Assembly: GCA_022820025.1 (NCBI GenBank) | Contig: JAJEGF010000078.1 | Span: 1-64,000 of the forward strand | Direction of reading: 5' to 3' | DNA: 64,000 nucleotides | DNA from: Chloroflexota bacterium | Lineage (GTDB): Bacteria; Chloroflexota; UBA11872 | Shown: positions 48,093-56,653 of the stretch, one piece after another | Layout: each line of letters starts with the position of its first letter | How positions within the stretch are numbered: position 1 is the first letter of the stretch | Notes under the pieces: model-generated | Told to the model about the DNA's origin: nothing | The model's database searches: none | What the model saw: only the letters and a program-made list of their open reading frames with translations | Position numbers and translations under genes: made by a program

Positions 48093-48719
48093 TCAGGCAA
48101 AAAGTGAGAGTTGCTGCGTATCGGGCGGTGGCGGTGGGTCGGGTTCGACCTCGGTCGCGTCGGCCAGCAGCTTGGGGATCATCTGAAAGTCTTGCGACAG
48201 GATGTCGCGCAGCCGTAGTTGGCGCAGCGCCGCCGCCGGATGGTAGACGGGCAGGTACACCCGCCCGTTCAGCCGCCGCGCCACGCCGCGAGCCCGCGAG
48301 ATGCGCGCCTCGGGAAAGAACGCGTTCAAGGCGTGACGACCCAAGAGAACGATCAAGTCGGGATTGATCAACGCCAACTGCTGCTCCAGATAGGGACGGC
48401 AGGCTTCCGCCTCGTCCGGCAGCGGGTCGCGGTTGTTGGGCGGGCGGCACTTCAAGACGTTGGCGATGAACACGTCCGCCCGGCGCATGCCGATGCCCTG
48501 GATCAACTCGTCCAGCAACTGCCCGGCCTGGCCCACGAACGGACGGCCCAGCCGGTCCTCGTGAAAGCCCGGACCCTCGCCGATGAAGACGACGCGGGCC
48601 GTCGGTGAGCCCTCGCCGGGGACCGCGTTGTTTCGGCCGCGGTGCAAGCCGCACCGCTCACAGGTCCGAACGACAGACGCGAGGCTGGTGAGGTCAGGAA
48701 AAGTCGGAAGGCCGATCAC
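48093..48719 (-). CDS. Uracil-DNA glycosylase, family 4 (Fe-S)
   Basis: This encodes 208 residues. It removes uracil from DNA. The four cysteines of the iron-sulfur cluster are present: TCERCGL (Cys20, Cys23), VLKCRPPNNRDP and EACRPYL. The family-4 motifs GEGPGFHEDRLGRPFVG and YHPAAALR (the final His motif) are intact. The last residues QQLSLFA contain a QLSLF-type sequence that fits the beta-clamp-binding motif QL(S/D)LF, suggesting docking to the replisome sliding clamp. It lies between dapA (3 nt apart) and rnj in the core operon, an unusual position for this gene. Confidence 0.9.
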   Translation of the reverse strand: MIGLPTFPDLTSLASVVRTCERCGLHRGRNNAVPGEGSPTARVVFIGEGPGFHEDRLGRPFVGQAGQLLDELIQGIGMRRADVFIANVLKCRPPNNRDPLPDEAEACRPYLEQQLALINPDLIVLLGRHALNAFFPEARISRARGVARRLNGRVYLPVYHPAAALRQLRLRDILSQDFQMIPKLLADATEVEPDPPPPPDTQQLSLFA

Positions 48720-48722
48720 GCG

Positions 48723-49640
48723 CTACGCATGCACCGCGGCGGGCTGGAGGAAGGCGTCGAGTTCGTAGAGGTCGAGCACCGACTTCAGGTCGTCCTGCAT
48801 GTCGGCGGGAAACTCGATCAACGGGGAGCGTGGGACGCCCACCGAAAAACCGCTGAGGTTCACGGCGGCCTTGACGGCGATGGGGTTGGGCCAGCCGGCG
48901 GGAAACAGCGCTCGAGCGATCGGCAACAGGTGCAGATGCTTCTGGCGCGCCGTTTCGAGGTCGCCTTCCACGAAGGCGTCGATCATGTCGCGGGTTTCAC
49001 CGCTCACGACGTGCGACTGGACGCTGACCACGCCAACGCCGCCCAACGCCATGAGCAGGTAGGTGTCGCTGTCGTTGCCGCTGTAGATGTCGAATCCGTC
49101 CTCGGCCGTGCGGGCGATCTCCGCGATCTGGTCGAAGTCGCCGCTGGCCTCCTTGACGGCCACGATGTTGTCCACGGCGCTCAGGCGCGCCACCGTGTCG
49201 GCGGTCATGTTCAGGCTGGTGCGGGCCGGCACGTTGTAGAGCATGTTGGGCAGCGGGGTGGCCTCCGCGATCGTCTCGAAATGGAGGACCAGCCCGTCCT
49301 GGGGCGGCTTGTTGTAGTAGGGCGTGACTTGCAGGAGGCCGTGCACGCCGATCTCGGCGGCCTCGCGCGACAGGTGCACGCTCTCGGTGGTGTTGTAGCC
49401 GCCGGTTCCGGCGATCACCAGGGCGCGGTCGCCTACCGCCGATAGGGCCTCGCGGTAGAGCTGAAAGCGCTCGTCGTCGCTGAGCACCGGGGATTCGCCG
49501 GTGGTGCCGGTGACGACGACCGCGTCGTTGCCGGCATCGACGAGTCCGGAGACGAGGCGTCCGAACGTGTCGTAGTCCACCGAGCCGTCATCGGCGAATG
49601 GGGTGATCACCGCGGTAATGAGCCGGCCAAAGGTCAACAT
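48723..49640 (-). CDS. dapA: 4-hydroxy-tetrahydrodipicolinate synthase
   Basis: This encodes 305 residues. It condenses pyruvate with aspartate semialdehyde in the lysine/diaminopimelate pathway. The motifs are canonical: GTTGES near residue 45, YYNKPPQDG, the proton-relay segment YNVPARTSLN, and the Schiff-base Lys in IVAVKEASGD. The GYNTTESVHL segment is typical. The gene lies 3 nt before udg and downstream of two membrane-protein genes and asd. With dapB and asd it supplies precursors for lysine and peptidoglycan. Confidence 0.93.
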   Translation of the reverse strand: MLTFGRLITAVITPFADDGSVDYDTFGRLVSGLVDAGNDAVVVTGTTGESPVLSDDERFQLYREALSAVGDRALVIAGTGGYNTTESVHLSREAAEIGVHGLLQVTPYYNKPPQDGLVLHFETIAEATPLPNMLYNVPARTSLNMTADTVARLSAVDNIVAVKEASGDFDQIAEIARTAEDGFDIYSGNDSDTYLLMALGGVGVVSVQSHVVSGETRDMIDAFVEGDLETARQKHLHLLPIARALFPAGWPNPIAVKAAVNLSGFSVGVPRSPLIEFPADMQDDLKSVLDLYELDAFLQPAAVHA

Positions 49641-49771
49641 GGGACAGCCTCCGCCCGCGACCGTACGAATGGCCGCGATACGCCGTGCTGTAAGGGCTGA
49701 TTGTACCTAGCGAGTGCGAACGCCCTCGCCGCGTGGGGAAGGCGACGTTCGGATGGACGCAGTTGGAAGTG

Positions 49772-50182
49772 CTAGGCGGACGTCGGTGTGCTCGCTGTCA
49801 CGGACTGTCGGGGATGGTCGGCCGGTTCGTCGCCTGTCTCGAGAGATGTTGGCTGGGCAGGCAGATCGCCCGTCGGTCGGGTGCGCTCTTCAATGCGGGA
49901 CAGGGTGGCCAGCATGGCCTGTTGGGTAGCTTCCAGTCGCCCGACGGTTTGAGCGATTTCGTACTGACGCGCCTCAAACGTGACCATGCGGGCGTCCATT
50001 CGGTCCATACGAGCATCCATACCGTCCATGCGGGCACTCAGACGCTCTTCCATAGCGTCCATGCGATCACCTGAACGGCTATCAAGCCGCAACATCAGGC
50101 CGACAAGGGCGCCGGCGGTGGCCAGGCCGCCCACCACTAGCGTCGCGCCAACGCTCAGGATGCCGACCAACTCGGCGCTCAT
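49772..50182 (-). CDS. Small membrane protein with coiled-coil repeats
   Basis: This encodes 136 residues. One N-terminal hydrophobic helix (VGILSVGATLVVGGLATAGALVGLML) is followed by Met/Asp/Arg heptad-like repeats (RMDAMEERLSARMDGMDARM) of a coiled coil, then a disordered Thr/Pro tail. The layout recalls small coiled-coil membrane-anchored proteins seen near many genes. It is a plausible structural or trafficking factor. No family function is known. It lies between the 50307 gene and dapA. Confidence 0.6.
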   Translation of the reverse strand: MSAELVGILSVGATLVVGGLATAGALVGLMLRLDSRSGDRMDAMEERLSARMDGMDARMDRMDARMVTFEARQYEIAQTVGRLEATQQAMLATLSRIEERTRPTGDLPAQPTSLETGDEPADHPRQSVTASTPTSA

Positions 50183-50306
50183 GGCGAGGGGTCGTTCGTT
50201 CCCGTGCGCGATTCAACGGGGCGACTCTAGCACGACGTCATCCGCCCTCCGTTTGACGGTGCGAGAGCCGGCGCGGCCAACGGCGCGCTGAACCGCGGGT
50301 ACCGCC

Positions 50307-51131
50307 CTACCAGTTAACGCGGCGGCTGAAGTAGCGGTGCCAGCGGCGCCAGACGCCCTTGCCGTAGAAGGCCTCTTCCTGGCGCTCGATGATGACGGCT
50401 TCGGTCGTGAGAATCTGCGAGGCCAAACCAGCGGCGTTGTAAGGACTGAGCGCCTTGAGGATGTCGGGGAAGGCGGAGCGCCACAGCGAGCGAAACAGCA
50501 AGAGCCCAAGGGCCAACAGGAACAGCACCGGCACCGCACTGGACTCGCGCAGATACGGGGTCAGCGCCAGCAGCAGCGGAGCCAGCATGGCGACCCACAG
50601 GAGGATTTCGACCTGCGCGTTGATTCGCCGCGTACGGCGACGGTGGGCAAAGGAATAGGGCGCGCGCTGCCGCTCGAACCGCGCCCGCTCCAGCAAGGCC
50701 AGGCCGGCGCCCATGACGCCGAACACGGCCGATATGGCCAGGCCGGCGGCAATGAGAACGCCGCCCGGCGTTCCGACCGGCGGGCCCTCGCGCTCTCGCG
50801 GAATCTGCTCTTCGGCCACGGCCCGGCTGCCTTTGCCTTCCGGGTCGATCAGTAACTCGACCACGCCCGTCGCGACAATCATGACGATGAAGAGTGCCAA
50901 GGCCGCCAGGACAACCCCCATGCCGGCCAGAAAACCGGACTTCAGGAGATCGAGCGTAGGAGTTCGAGCCGCGCGAATCTCCTCCAGGTAGATATCCAAC
51001 TCTTCCTGGGATGCCTCCGGCGACATGCCGGCCCGCACCAGCGCCTGCTGGGCCTGGCGGTAGTCGTCGCGCCGGTCCGCCGGACGCCGAACCTCGCGCC
51101 ACCATGTCTGAATCGAGTACACCAGCGCCAT
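50307..51131 (-). CDS. Multi-span membrane protein, hypothetical
   Basis: This encodes 274 residues. About four to five hydrophobic helices are visible: GFLAGMGVVLAALALFIVMI, GVLIAAGLAISAVFGVMGAGL, ILLWVAMLAPLLLAL and AVPVLFLLALGLLLF. The N-terminus is soluble with a helical segment (DDYRQAQQALVRAGMS). The C-terminal soluble part (TEAVIIERQEEAFYGKGVWRR) is cytoplasmic. The gene lies within the rpsO-to-ftsK block but has no clear relation to its neighbours. No family is recognised. Confidence 0.6.
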   Translation of the reverse strand: MALVYSIQTWWREVRRPADRRDDYRQAQQALVRAGMSPEASQEELDIYLEEIRAARTPTLDLLKSGFLAGMGVVLAALALFIVMIVATGVVELLIDPEGKGSRAVAEEQIPREREGPPVGTPGGVLIAAGLAISAVFGVMGAGLALLERARFERQRAPYSFAHRRRTRRINAQVEILLWVAMLAPLLLALTPYLRESSAVPVLFLLALGLLLFRSLWRSAFPDILKALSPYNAAGLASQILTTEAVIIERQEEAFYGKGVWRRWHRYFSRRVNW

Positions 51132-51196
51132 GGCCCCATCCTAGCCGGGCCACGATCAGCCTATGGACTACGACTGGCCGCTGGCAGACCTCCGGC

Positions 51197-52216
51197 TCAG
51201 ACCAGCCCCTGCTCGATCATCGACTCGGCGATCTGGAGCGAGTTGGTGGCCGCGCCCTTGCGCAGGTTGTCGGAGACGACCCAGAAGACCAGGCCGTTGG
51301 GATGCGACATGTCCTGCCGAAGGCGGCCGACCCAGGTGGTGTCGTTGCCTTCGGCGGTCATGGGCATGGGGTAGACCTCGGCGGCCAGGTCGTCCACGAT
51401 CTCGACGCCCGGGACGTCTTCCAGCAGCGAGCGGGCGAGATCGGCGTCGATCGGATCGCTGAACTCGGCGTGAACGGCAGCCGAATGCGCCCGGAACACC
51501 GGCACGCGCACGCAGGTCGCGGACACGGCCAAGTCTGGGATGTGCATGATCTTGCGCGTCTCCGCCGAGACCTTCCACTCCTCCTTGGAGTAGCCGTCGT
51601 CGCGCGGATCGTCGATGGACGGGATCAGGTTGGAGGCGATCTGGTGCGGAAACACGTCCGGCGTCAACTCGGCGCCGTTGGACATGGCGGCGCTCTGCTC
51701 GGCCAGTTCCTCCATCGCCATGCCGCCCGCGCCGGATACCGACTGGTACGTGTCGGCAATCACACGCCGCACCGGGCTGTGCTCGTGCAGCGGCGCCAGC
51801 ACCTGGACAATCGGCGTCGTCGAGCAGTTGGGAATCGCCACGATGCCCTTGTGCTCCTGGAGATCCTCAGCGTTGACCTCGGGAACCACCAGCGGCACGT
51901 CGTCGTCGTAGCGGAAGGCGGAACTGTCGTCGATGGCGATGACCCCGGCGGCGGCGACCCGCGGCGCCACGGCTCGGCTGATGGAGCCCGACGCCGAGAT
52001 CAGCACGAAGTCCAGGCCCGAGAAATCGCTGTCGTCGTCCAGCACCATCACGGTGTGGGACTCGCCGTTGAATTCGATCTGCTTGCCGCGACTGCGCGCC
52101 GAGGCCCACAGGCGCAACTCACCAACCGGGAAGTTGCGCTCTTCCATCACGCTCAGGAACTCGCGGCCCACGGCGCCCGTGGCGCCAACAACCCCGATAC
52201 CAAAACTGCGGCTCAT
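51197..52216 (-). CDS. asd: Aspartate-semialdehyde dehydrogenase
   Basis: This encodes 339 residues. It reduces aspartyl phosphate to aspartate semialdehyde with NADPH. The N-terminal motif GVVGATGAVGREFLSVM binds the cofactor. The catalytic cysteine is in the family signature IPNCSTTPIVQVL, and the active-site His is in RVPVFRAHSAAVHAEF. The gene overlaps dapB as ATGA, so translation is coupled. Together with dapB and dapA it feeds lysine and diaminopimelate synthesis. Confidence 0.94.
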   Translation of the reverse strand: MSRSFGIGVVGATGAVGREFLSVMEERNFPVGELRLWASARSRGKQIEFNGESHTVMVLDDDSDFSGLDFVLISASGSISRAVAPRVAAAGVIAIDDSSAFRYDDDVPLVVPEVNAEDLQEHKGIVAIPNCSTTPIVQVLAPLHEHSPVRRVIADTYQSVSGAGGMAMEELAEQSAAMSNGAELTPDVFPHQIASNLIPSIDDPRDDGYSKEEWKVSAETRKIMHIPDLAVSATCVRVPVFRAHSAAVHAEFSDPIDADLARSLLEDVPGVEIVDDLAAEVYPMPMTAEGNDTTWVGRLRQDMSHPNGLVFWVVSDNLRKGAATNSLQIAESMIEQGLV

Positions 52217-53004
52217 GCGTCGTCTCTTTCCTCAAAGAGCAGGTGCTCAAGGCCTATGACCAGGCCGGGCAAGTCTCGCACCCGGCGGGCTGCCATCAAC
52301 ACGCCGGGCATAAACGAATCACGGCTCGTGGAGTCATGGCGAATGGTGAGCGTCTGGCCCAGCGCGCCGAAGATGACCTCCTGGTGGGCCACGAATCCCG
52401 GCAGGCGCACGCTATGCACGCGCACGCCGTGGTTCACGCCGCCGCGCACTCCCGGCAGGGTGAAGCGCTCGGTGGGCGCGTCGATGGACGCCCGGCCGTC
52501 GCGCGCCTGGGCGATCAGCTCAGCCGTGTGGGCGGCCGTGCCCGAGGGCGCGTCGATCTTCTGATCGTGGTGAAGCTCAATCACCTCAACGTGGTCCAGG
52601 TGCGGCGCGGCCAGTTGCGCCATCGCCATCATTAACACCGCGCCAATGGCGAAGTTGGGGGCGATAAAAGCGCCCACGCCCGCGCGCTCGGCGGCCGAAC
52701 GAATAGCCTCGAGCTGGTCGGGGGTCATCCCCGTGGTTCCGATAACGGGTGAAACGCCGGCCGCAATGGCCATCAGTGCGTTCTCCGCCGCCGCGTCGGC
52801 CACGGTGAAGTCAATGGCGACATCAGGGCTTGTCTCGCGAATGGCCGTTTCCACGTCGGTAAACCAGGGGAAATCCGTGTCCCGATGCATTCGGTTGACG
52901 CCCGCCGCGAGTTCCATGTCGGGAGCGCCCTTCACGGCATCCACCACGGTCAGCCCCACGCGGCCTGAGGCCCCGAAAACGGCGACTCGCAACGGCGATC
53001 CCAT
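52213..53004 (-). CDS. dapB: 4-hydroxy-tetrahydrodipicolinate reductase
   Basis: This encodes 263 residues from the ATG at 53004 (a GTG immediately before it is an alternative), with GGAG upstream. It reduces the dapA product with NAD(P)H. The N-terminal Rossmann motif is VAVFGASGRVG. The signature EVIELHHDQKIDAPSGTA contains the catalytic His pair and Lys, and GVNHGVRVHSVRLPG is the substrate segment. It lies 12 nt after pnp and overlaps asd, so it is part of the core operon. Confidence 0.94.
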   Translation of the reverse strand: MGSPLRVAVFGASGRVGLTVVDAVKGAPDMELAAGVNRMHRDTDFPWFTDVETAIRETSPDVAIDFTVADAAAENALMAIAAGVSPVIGTTGMTPDQLEAIRSAAERAGVGAFIAPNFAIGAVLMMAMAQLAAPHLDHVEVIELHHDQKIDAPSGTAAHTAELIAQARDGRASIDAPTERFTLPGVRGGVNHGVRVHSVRLPGFVAHQEVIFGALGQTLTIRHDSTSRDSFMPGVLMAARRVRDLPGLVIGLEHLLFEERDDA

Positions 53005-53016
53005 CACAGCGCTCCT

Positions 53017-55287
53017 TTAGTCCCGGTAGCGGCCTCGTCGTGGTCCCCGACCGCCGCCGCCGCGTCCGCCCCGATCGTTCCGATCAAAGCGACCGCGCCC
53101 ACCGCGGCCACCGCGGCCATCGCGACCGCCGCCGTCACGGCGTGGGCCGCCGCGTCCGCCGCCGCGCGGGGCGGGGGCGGCGGTAGCCAGCGTTTCTTCG
53201 GGCGAAAGACCCATCAGCACGGCCCGCCGCGACAGGTTGACGCGGCCCTGGTCGTCGGTCTCGATCACCATCACCATGATGTCGTCGCCGACGTTGACCA
53301 CGTCCTCGATCATGCCGGGCGGCTCCTCGGCCAACTCGTGGCGCGGGACCAGGCCCTCGCGACCAGGCATGAACTCGACCATGGCGCCAAACCCGAAGAT
53401 GCGGGTCACCTTGCCAAGCATGGTGCGCCCGGCGTCGATTTCACCGGTCATGTCCCGGATCATCTGGACGGCCTGCTCGGCGCCTTCGCGCGACGGCGAG
53501 CCGACCATGATGGTGCCGTCTTCCTGGATGTCGATCGACGCGCCGGTGTCGGCTTCGAGCTGGCGAATCATGCGGCCGCCAGGGCCGATGACGCTGCCAA
53601 TGTTCTCGGGGTTGATCTGGGTTCGCATGATTTTGGGCGCGAACTCGCCCACCTCGGAGCGCGGAGCAGCCAGGGCGCCGTTCATGACTTCCAGGATCTT
53701 CATCCGCGCGTCGCGTCCGCGCCGGACGGCCAGTTCCACGATCTCCGGCGTCAGGTACTTGACCTTGATGTCCAGCTGGATGGCGGTAATGCCCTTCTCC
53801 GTGCCGGCCACCTTGAAGTCCATGTCGCCAAAGTGGTCTTCGGCGCCCTGGATGTCGGTCAGCACCTTGAACGCGCCGTTGTCGGACGTAACCAGGCCCA
53901 TGGAGATCCCCGCCACCGACGCGCTGATCGGCACGCCGGCGTCCAGCAGCGCCAGCGTGCTGCCGCAGGTGGAAGCCATGGAGGTCGATCCGTTGGACGA
54001 CAGAACCTCGGAGACCACGCGCATGGAATAGGGGAAGTCCTCATAGCTGGGGACCACCGGCAGCAGCGCGCGTTCGGCCAGGGCGCCGTGCCCGATCTCG
54101 CGCCGACGCGGCGAGCCGAGCCGGCCCGCCTCGCCGGAGGCGAAGGGCGGCATGTTGTAGTGGTGCATGTAGCGCTTGGGCTGGGCCAGTTCCTCAAGGT
54201 CGCGGAGACCGATCTTCTGCTCGTCGCGCTGGGTGCCCAGCGTCACGATCGAAAGCACCTGGGTCTCACCGCGCTCGAACAGGCCGGTGCCATGCGTGCG
54301 CGGGAGGATTCCCACGTCGGCGGATAGGTTCCGCAGCGCGTCGTCCGAGCGTCCATCCGGCCGGATGCCCTCGTCCACGATGGCTCGGCGCGTGTAGGCG
54401 CTCTCCAGGTCGTGGAAGGCCTCGCCGATGTCGCCGGCGTCGTGCTCGTCGGCGAAGGCTTCCGCGGCTTCGGCCTGGACCGCGGACAGCTTCTCGCTTC
54501 GTTCGGCGCGATCGGTTATGCGCGCGGCCTCGGCAATGATCGAGCCGAAGCGGCCGTCGACGGCTTCAAGAATCTCGTCGTCGAGCTTCTCAATCTTGAC
54601 GGCCCGCGGTTCGGGGTTGATGAGGTCGCGGAGTTCAAGTTGCAAGTCAATGGCGGCCTGCAACTGTTCCTGGCCCCAGGCGATGGCGCGGATCATCGTG
54701 TCGTCGTCGACCTCGCGGGCGCCGGCTTCCAGCATGACCACGCCGTCGCGGGTCCCGGACACGACCAGGTCCAGGTCGCCGCTGGCGTTCTCCTCAATGG
54801 TCGGGTTGAGCGTGAACTCACCGTCGCGCAGACCCACGCGTACCGCGCCCACCGGACCCTCGAACGGGATACCGGAAATCATCAGCGCGGCCGACGCGGC
54901 TATGGTGCCGATCACGTCGGTCTCGGCCGTGCCGTCGTGCGAGAGCACGGTCAGGATGATCTGCACCTCGTTGCGCATGCCCTTCGGGAAGAGCGGGCGC
55001 AGCGGGCGGTCGGTGAGCCGGGACGCCAGGATGCCGGTCAGCGGCGGCCGGCCCTCACGCCGGAACACGCTGCCCGGGATCTTGCCGATGGAATAGCTGC
55101 GCTCTTCGTAGTCCACGGAGAGCGGGAAATAGTCAATCCCCTCGCGCAGGCGGTCGGACATCACCACGGTGCCGAGAATCACGGCGTCGCCGTAGGTCAC
55201 CACGACGGCGCCATCCGCCTGCTGGGCCAAGCGGCCGGTCTCGAACGCGAGCCGGCGCCCCCCGAACTGGGTCTCAACGGTATGCAT
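53017..55287 (-). CDS. pnp: Polynucleotide phosphorylase
   Basis: This encodes 756 residues. It degrades RNA from the 3' end by phosphorolysis. The ATG at 55287 has GAGGAG 8 nt upstream. Two RNase PH domains with a helical linker are visible; the KH domain shows IGSVIGPGGRMIRQLEAD and the S1 domain LGKVTRIFGFGAMVEF. The C-terminal tail of about 50 residues is Arg/Gly-rich with RGG-type repeats, which is longer than usual and may bind RNA or partners. The gene follows rpsO, from which it is separated by a terminator-like hairpin. Confidence 0.95.
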   Translation of the reverse strand: MHTVETQFGGRRLAFETGRLAQQADGAVVVTYGDAVILGTVVMSDRLREGIDYFPLSVDYEERSYSIGKIPGSVFRREGRPPLTGILASRLTDRPLRPLFPKGMRNEVQIILTVLSHDGTAETDVIGTIAASAALMISGIPFEGPVGAVRVGLRDGEFTLNPTIEENASGDLDLVVSGTRDGVVMLEAGAREVDDDTMIRAIAWGQEQLQAAIDLQLELRDLINPEPRAVKIEKLDDEILEAVDGRFGSIIAEAARITDRAERSEKLSAVQAEAAEAFADEHDAGDIGEAFHDLESAYTRRAIVDEGIRPDGRSDDALRNLSADVGILPRTHGTGLFERGETQVLSIVTLGTQRDEQKIGLRDLEELAQPKRYMHHYNMPPFASGEAGRLGSPRRREIGHGALAERALLPVVPSYEDFPYSMRVVSEVLSSNGSTSMASTCGSTLALLDAGVPISASVAGISMGLVTSDNGAFKVLTDIQGAEDHFGDMDFKVAGTEKGITAIQLDIKVKYLTPEIVELAVRRGRDARMKILEVMNGALAAPRSEVGEFAPKIMRTQINPENIGSVIGPGGRMIRQLEADTGASIDIQEDGTIMVGSPSREGAEQAVQMIRDMTGEIDAGRTMLGKVTRIFGFGAMVEFMPGREGLVPRHELAEEPPGMIEDVVNVGDDIMVMVIETDDQGRVNLSRRAVLMGLSPEETLATAAPAPRGGGRGGPRRDGGGRDGRGGRGGRGRFDRNDRGGRGGGGRGPRRGRYRD

Positions 55288-55421
55288 ACAGGTCACTCCT
55301 CGCCGGCGGTCTGGACGAAGAGCGAAGAAGAGAGCCCGCAACCGGCGTTGCGCCCTCGGTTCTTGGCTCTTCCGTCAGGTCCCCCCGGCGTTCTGATCCG
55401 AAGCCGTCTACAACAACGAAA

Positions 55422-55448
55422 AGCGGTCCGGCTTCGGAGTGGACCGCT
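55422..55448 (-). terminator. Intrinsic terminator between rpsO and pnp
   Basis: On the minus strand, AGCGGTCC and GGACCGCT form an 8-bp stem with an 11-nt loop, followed by TTTTCGTTGTTG. It would end or attenuate rpsO transcription before pnp. It is the only hairpin I found in the window with a T-rich tail. Confidence 0.65.
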
Positions 55449-55515
55449 GATCAATCCGTGCGTGCTCGCCGCGCCTTGGGCGGCGGGCCGCATATCGCCT
55501 GGAATTCACGCGCCG

Positions 55516-55788
55516 TTAGCGCCGCGCTCGAATCTGGAGCTTGTCGATCACCTGCCGGTACCGTTCCGGGTCGCGATCCTGCAGGTACTTCAGGAGCCGC
55601 CGGCGACGGCCGACCATCTTGAGCAGTCCGTAACGGGAGTGTTTGTCCTTCTTGTGCTGCTTGAGATGTTCGGTGAGCTCTTCGATTCGGGCGCTGAGCA
55701 ACGCAATCTGCACCGGCGCCGAGCCGGTGTCGTCCGGGTTCAAGCGAAGCTCGCCTACGAGTTCGCGCTTGGGTGAGGTTACGACCAT
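55516..55788 (-). CDS. rpsO: Ribosomal protein S15
   Basis: This encodes 90 residues, the typical S15 length. It binds the 16S rRNA three-way junction during 30S assembly. The signature region [21 protein letters not shown] and [20 protein letters not shown] with LLKYLQ is intact. The ATG at 55788 is chosen by family alignment; the frame upstream is not conserved. Unusually there is no Shine-Dalgarno sequence; the bases immediately before the ATG read CACCTCCTT, the anti-Shine-Dalgarno sequence of 16S rRNA. In other bacteria S15 represses its own translation. It heads the rpsO-pnp cluster. Confidence 0.93.
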   Translation of the reverse strand: MVVTSPKRELVGELRLNPDDTGSAPVQIALLSARIEELTEHLKQHKKDKHSRYGLLKMVGRRRRLLKYLQDRDPERYRQVIDKLQIRARR

Positions 55789-55797
55789 AAGGAGGTG
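55789..55797 (-). promoter_or_regulatory. Anti-Shine-Dalgarno-like sequence before rpsO
   Basis: The minus strand reads CACCTCCTT directly before the rpsO ATG. This equals the 3' end of 16S rRNA rather than its complement. It could pair with a GGAGG-type sequence in the same leader (GGGAGGCG at about 55854-55861) to form a control hairpin. Significance uncertain. Confidence 0.35.
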
Positions 55798-55930
55798 TCT
55801 GATCTCGCCGACCCTGCACGGGCCTTGGCGTAGCGGAAGGAAGGCGTTCAACGCGCCTCCCGGATGTCGCAAGTGTAGCGCACGGCACCTGGTTGTGGAC
55901 CGCATTTTCGCGGTGCGATGTACGACCGAG

Positions 55931-55975
55931 TTGCCCTGCGAGTTTTAGTCGCATAAACTAGTTTGTATTACAAAC
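55931..55975 (+). promoter_or_regulatory. Promoter and palindromic operator of the membrane/wHTH operon
   Basis: A -35 TTGCCC (55931-55936), a 17-nt spacer and -10 TAAACT (55954-55959) precede a perfect 15-bp palindrome GTTTGTA-T-TACAAAC (55961-55975). The palindrome begins right after the -10, so a bound regulator would block initiation. It lies 42 nt before the membrane-protein ATG. The likely binder is the winged-helix protein encoded downstream. Confidence 0.65.
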
Positions 55976-56017
55976 CTAGCAGTGACCGACGACCGCCGCA
56001 CGACCTGGAGGCACCCA

Positions 56018-56653
56018 ATGCCAAACGCAGAACAAAAGGTCTCGGCGCTTCAGCCCGAGGAAAGCTGGAACGCCATCCACGACACCATGGACCGGGCGCG
56101 AAGTTCCATGTATGTCGCCGGCATGGAGACGATCTTGCTCCTGTGGGGCGCCATCGTGGCCATGGGCCTGCTCGGGCAATACGCCATCGCGACGCTTACC
56201 CCCGAGTTTGCTTCGGGACGTCCATGGTTTCCTGCGCTGCTGTGGGGCGTGTTGACAGCAGTGGGGTTTGCCGCCAGCGCCATGCTGGGGCACCGCGCGA
56301 GCGTCACGAATGCGACGGGCTCTGCATCGCAGCGCGCGGGACTCCGCGTGTTTTTCTTCTGGCTGACAGTGGCCGGCGCTTCGTTTGCCATTCCCGCGGC
56401 GGCCGGCCTGTGGACTGCCGAGGTCGAGGGAATCACGATCGCGCGCGTCTCCATTGGCATCGTGGCCCTGGGCTACATCCTGTTCGGCATCATGCACCGC
56501 CCGGTGCTCGTGGCCGTGGGCCTGGGCTTTGCCACGCCCTTCTACCTGGCCAGCCACTTCGCCGGCGAAGCCGCCTTGGTGATCTCGGCAGCCGCAACGC
56601 TGCTCGTGGTCGCATTGAGCGCGGCCTGGATCCGCTGGAGCGACAGCCGTTGA
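56018..56653 (+). CDS. Multi-span membrane protein paired with a wHTH regulator
   Basis: This encodes 211 residues; GGAGG lies 7 nt before the ATG at 56018. After a soluble N-terminus (EESWNAIHDTMDRARSSMYV), about six hydrophobic helices follow (for example ILLLWGAIVAMGLLGQY, LLWGVLTAVGFAASAML, VFFFWLTVAGASFAIPAAAG). It overlaps the regulator gene as TTGA. Membrane proteins paired with a winged-helix protein of this kind are common in several phyla; the role is unknown. A stress-sensing function is possible by analogy only. Confidence 0.65.
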   Translation: MPNAEQKVSALQPEESWNAIHDTMDRARSSMYVAGMETILLLWGAIVAMGLLGQYAIATLTPEFASGRPWFPALLWGVLTAVGFAASAMLGHRASVTNATGSASQRAGLRVFFFWLTVAGASFAIPAAAGLWTAEVEGITIARVSIGIVALGYILFGIMHRPVLVAVGLGFATPFYLASHFAGEAALVISAAATLLVVALSAAWIRWSDSR

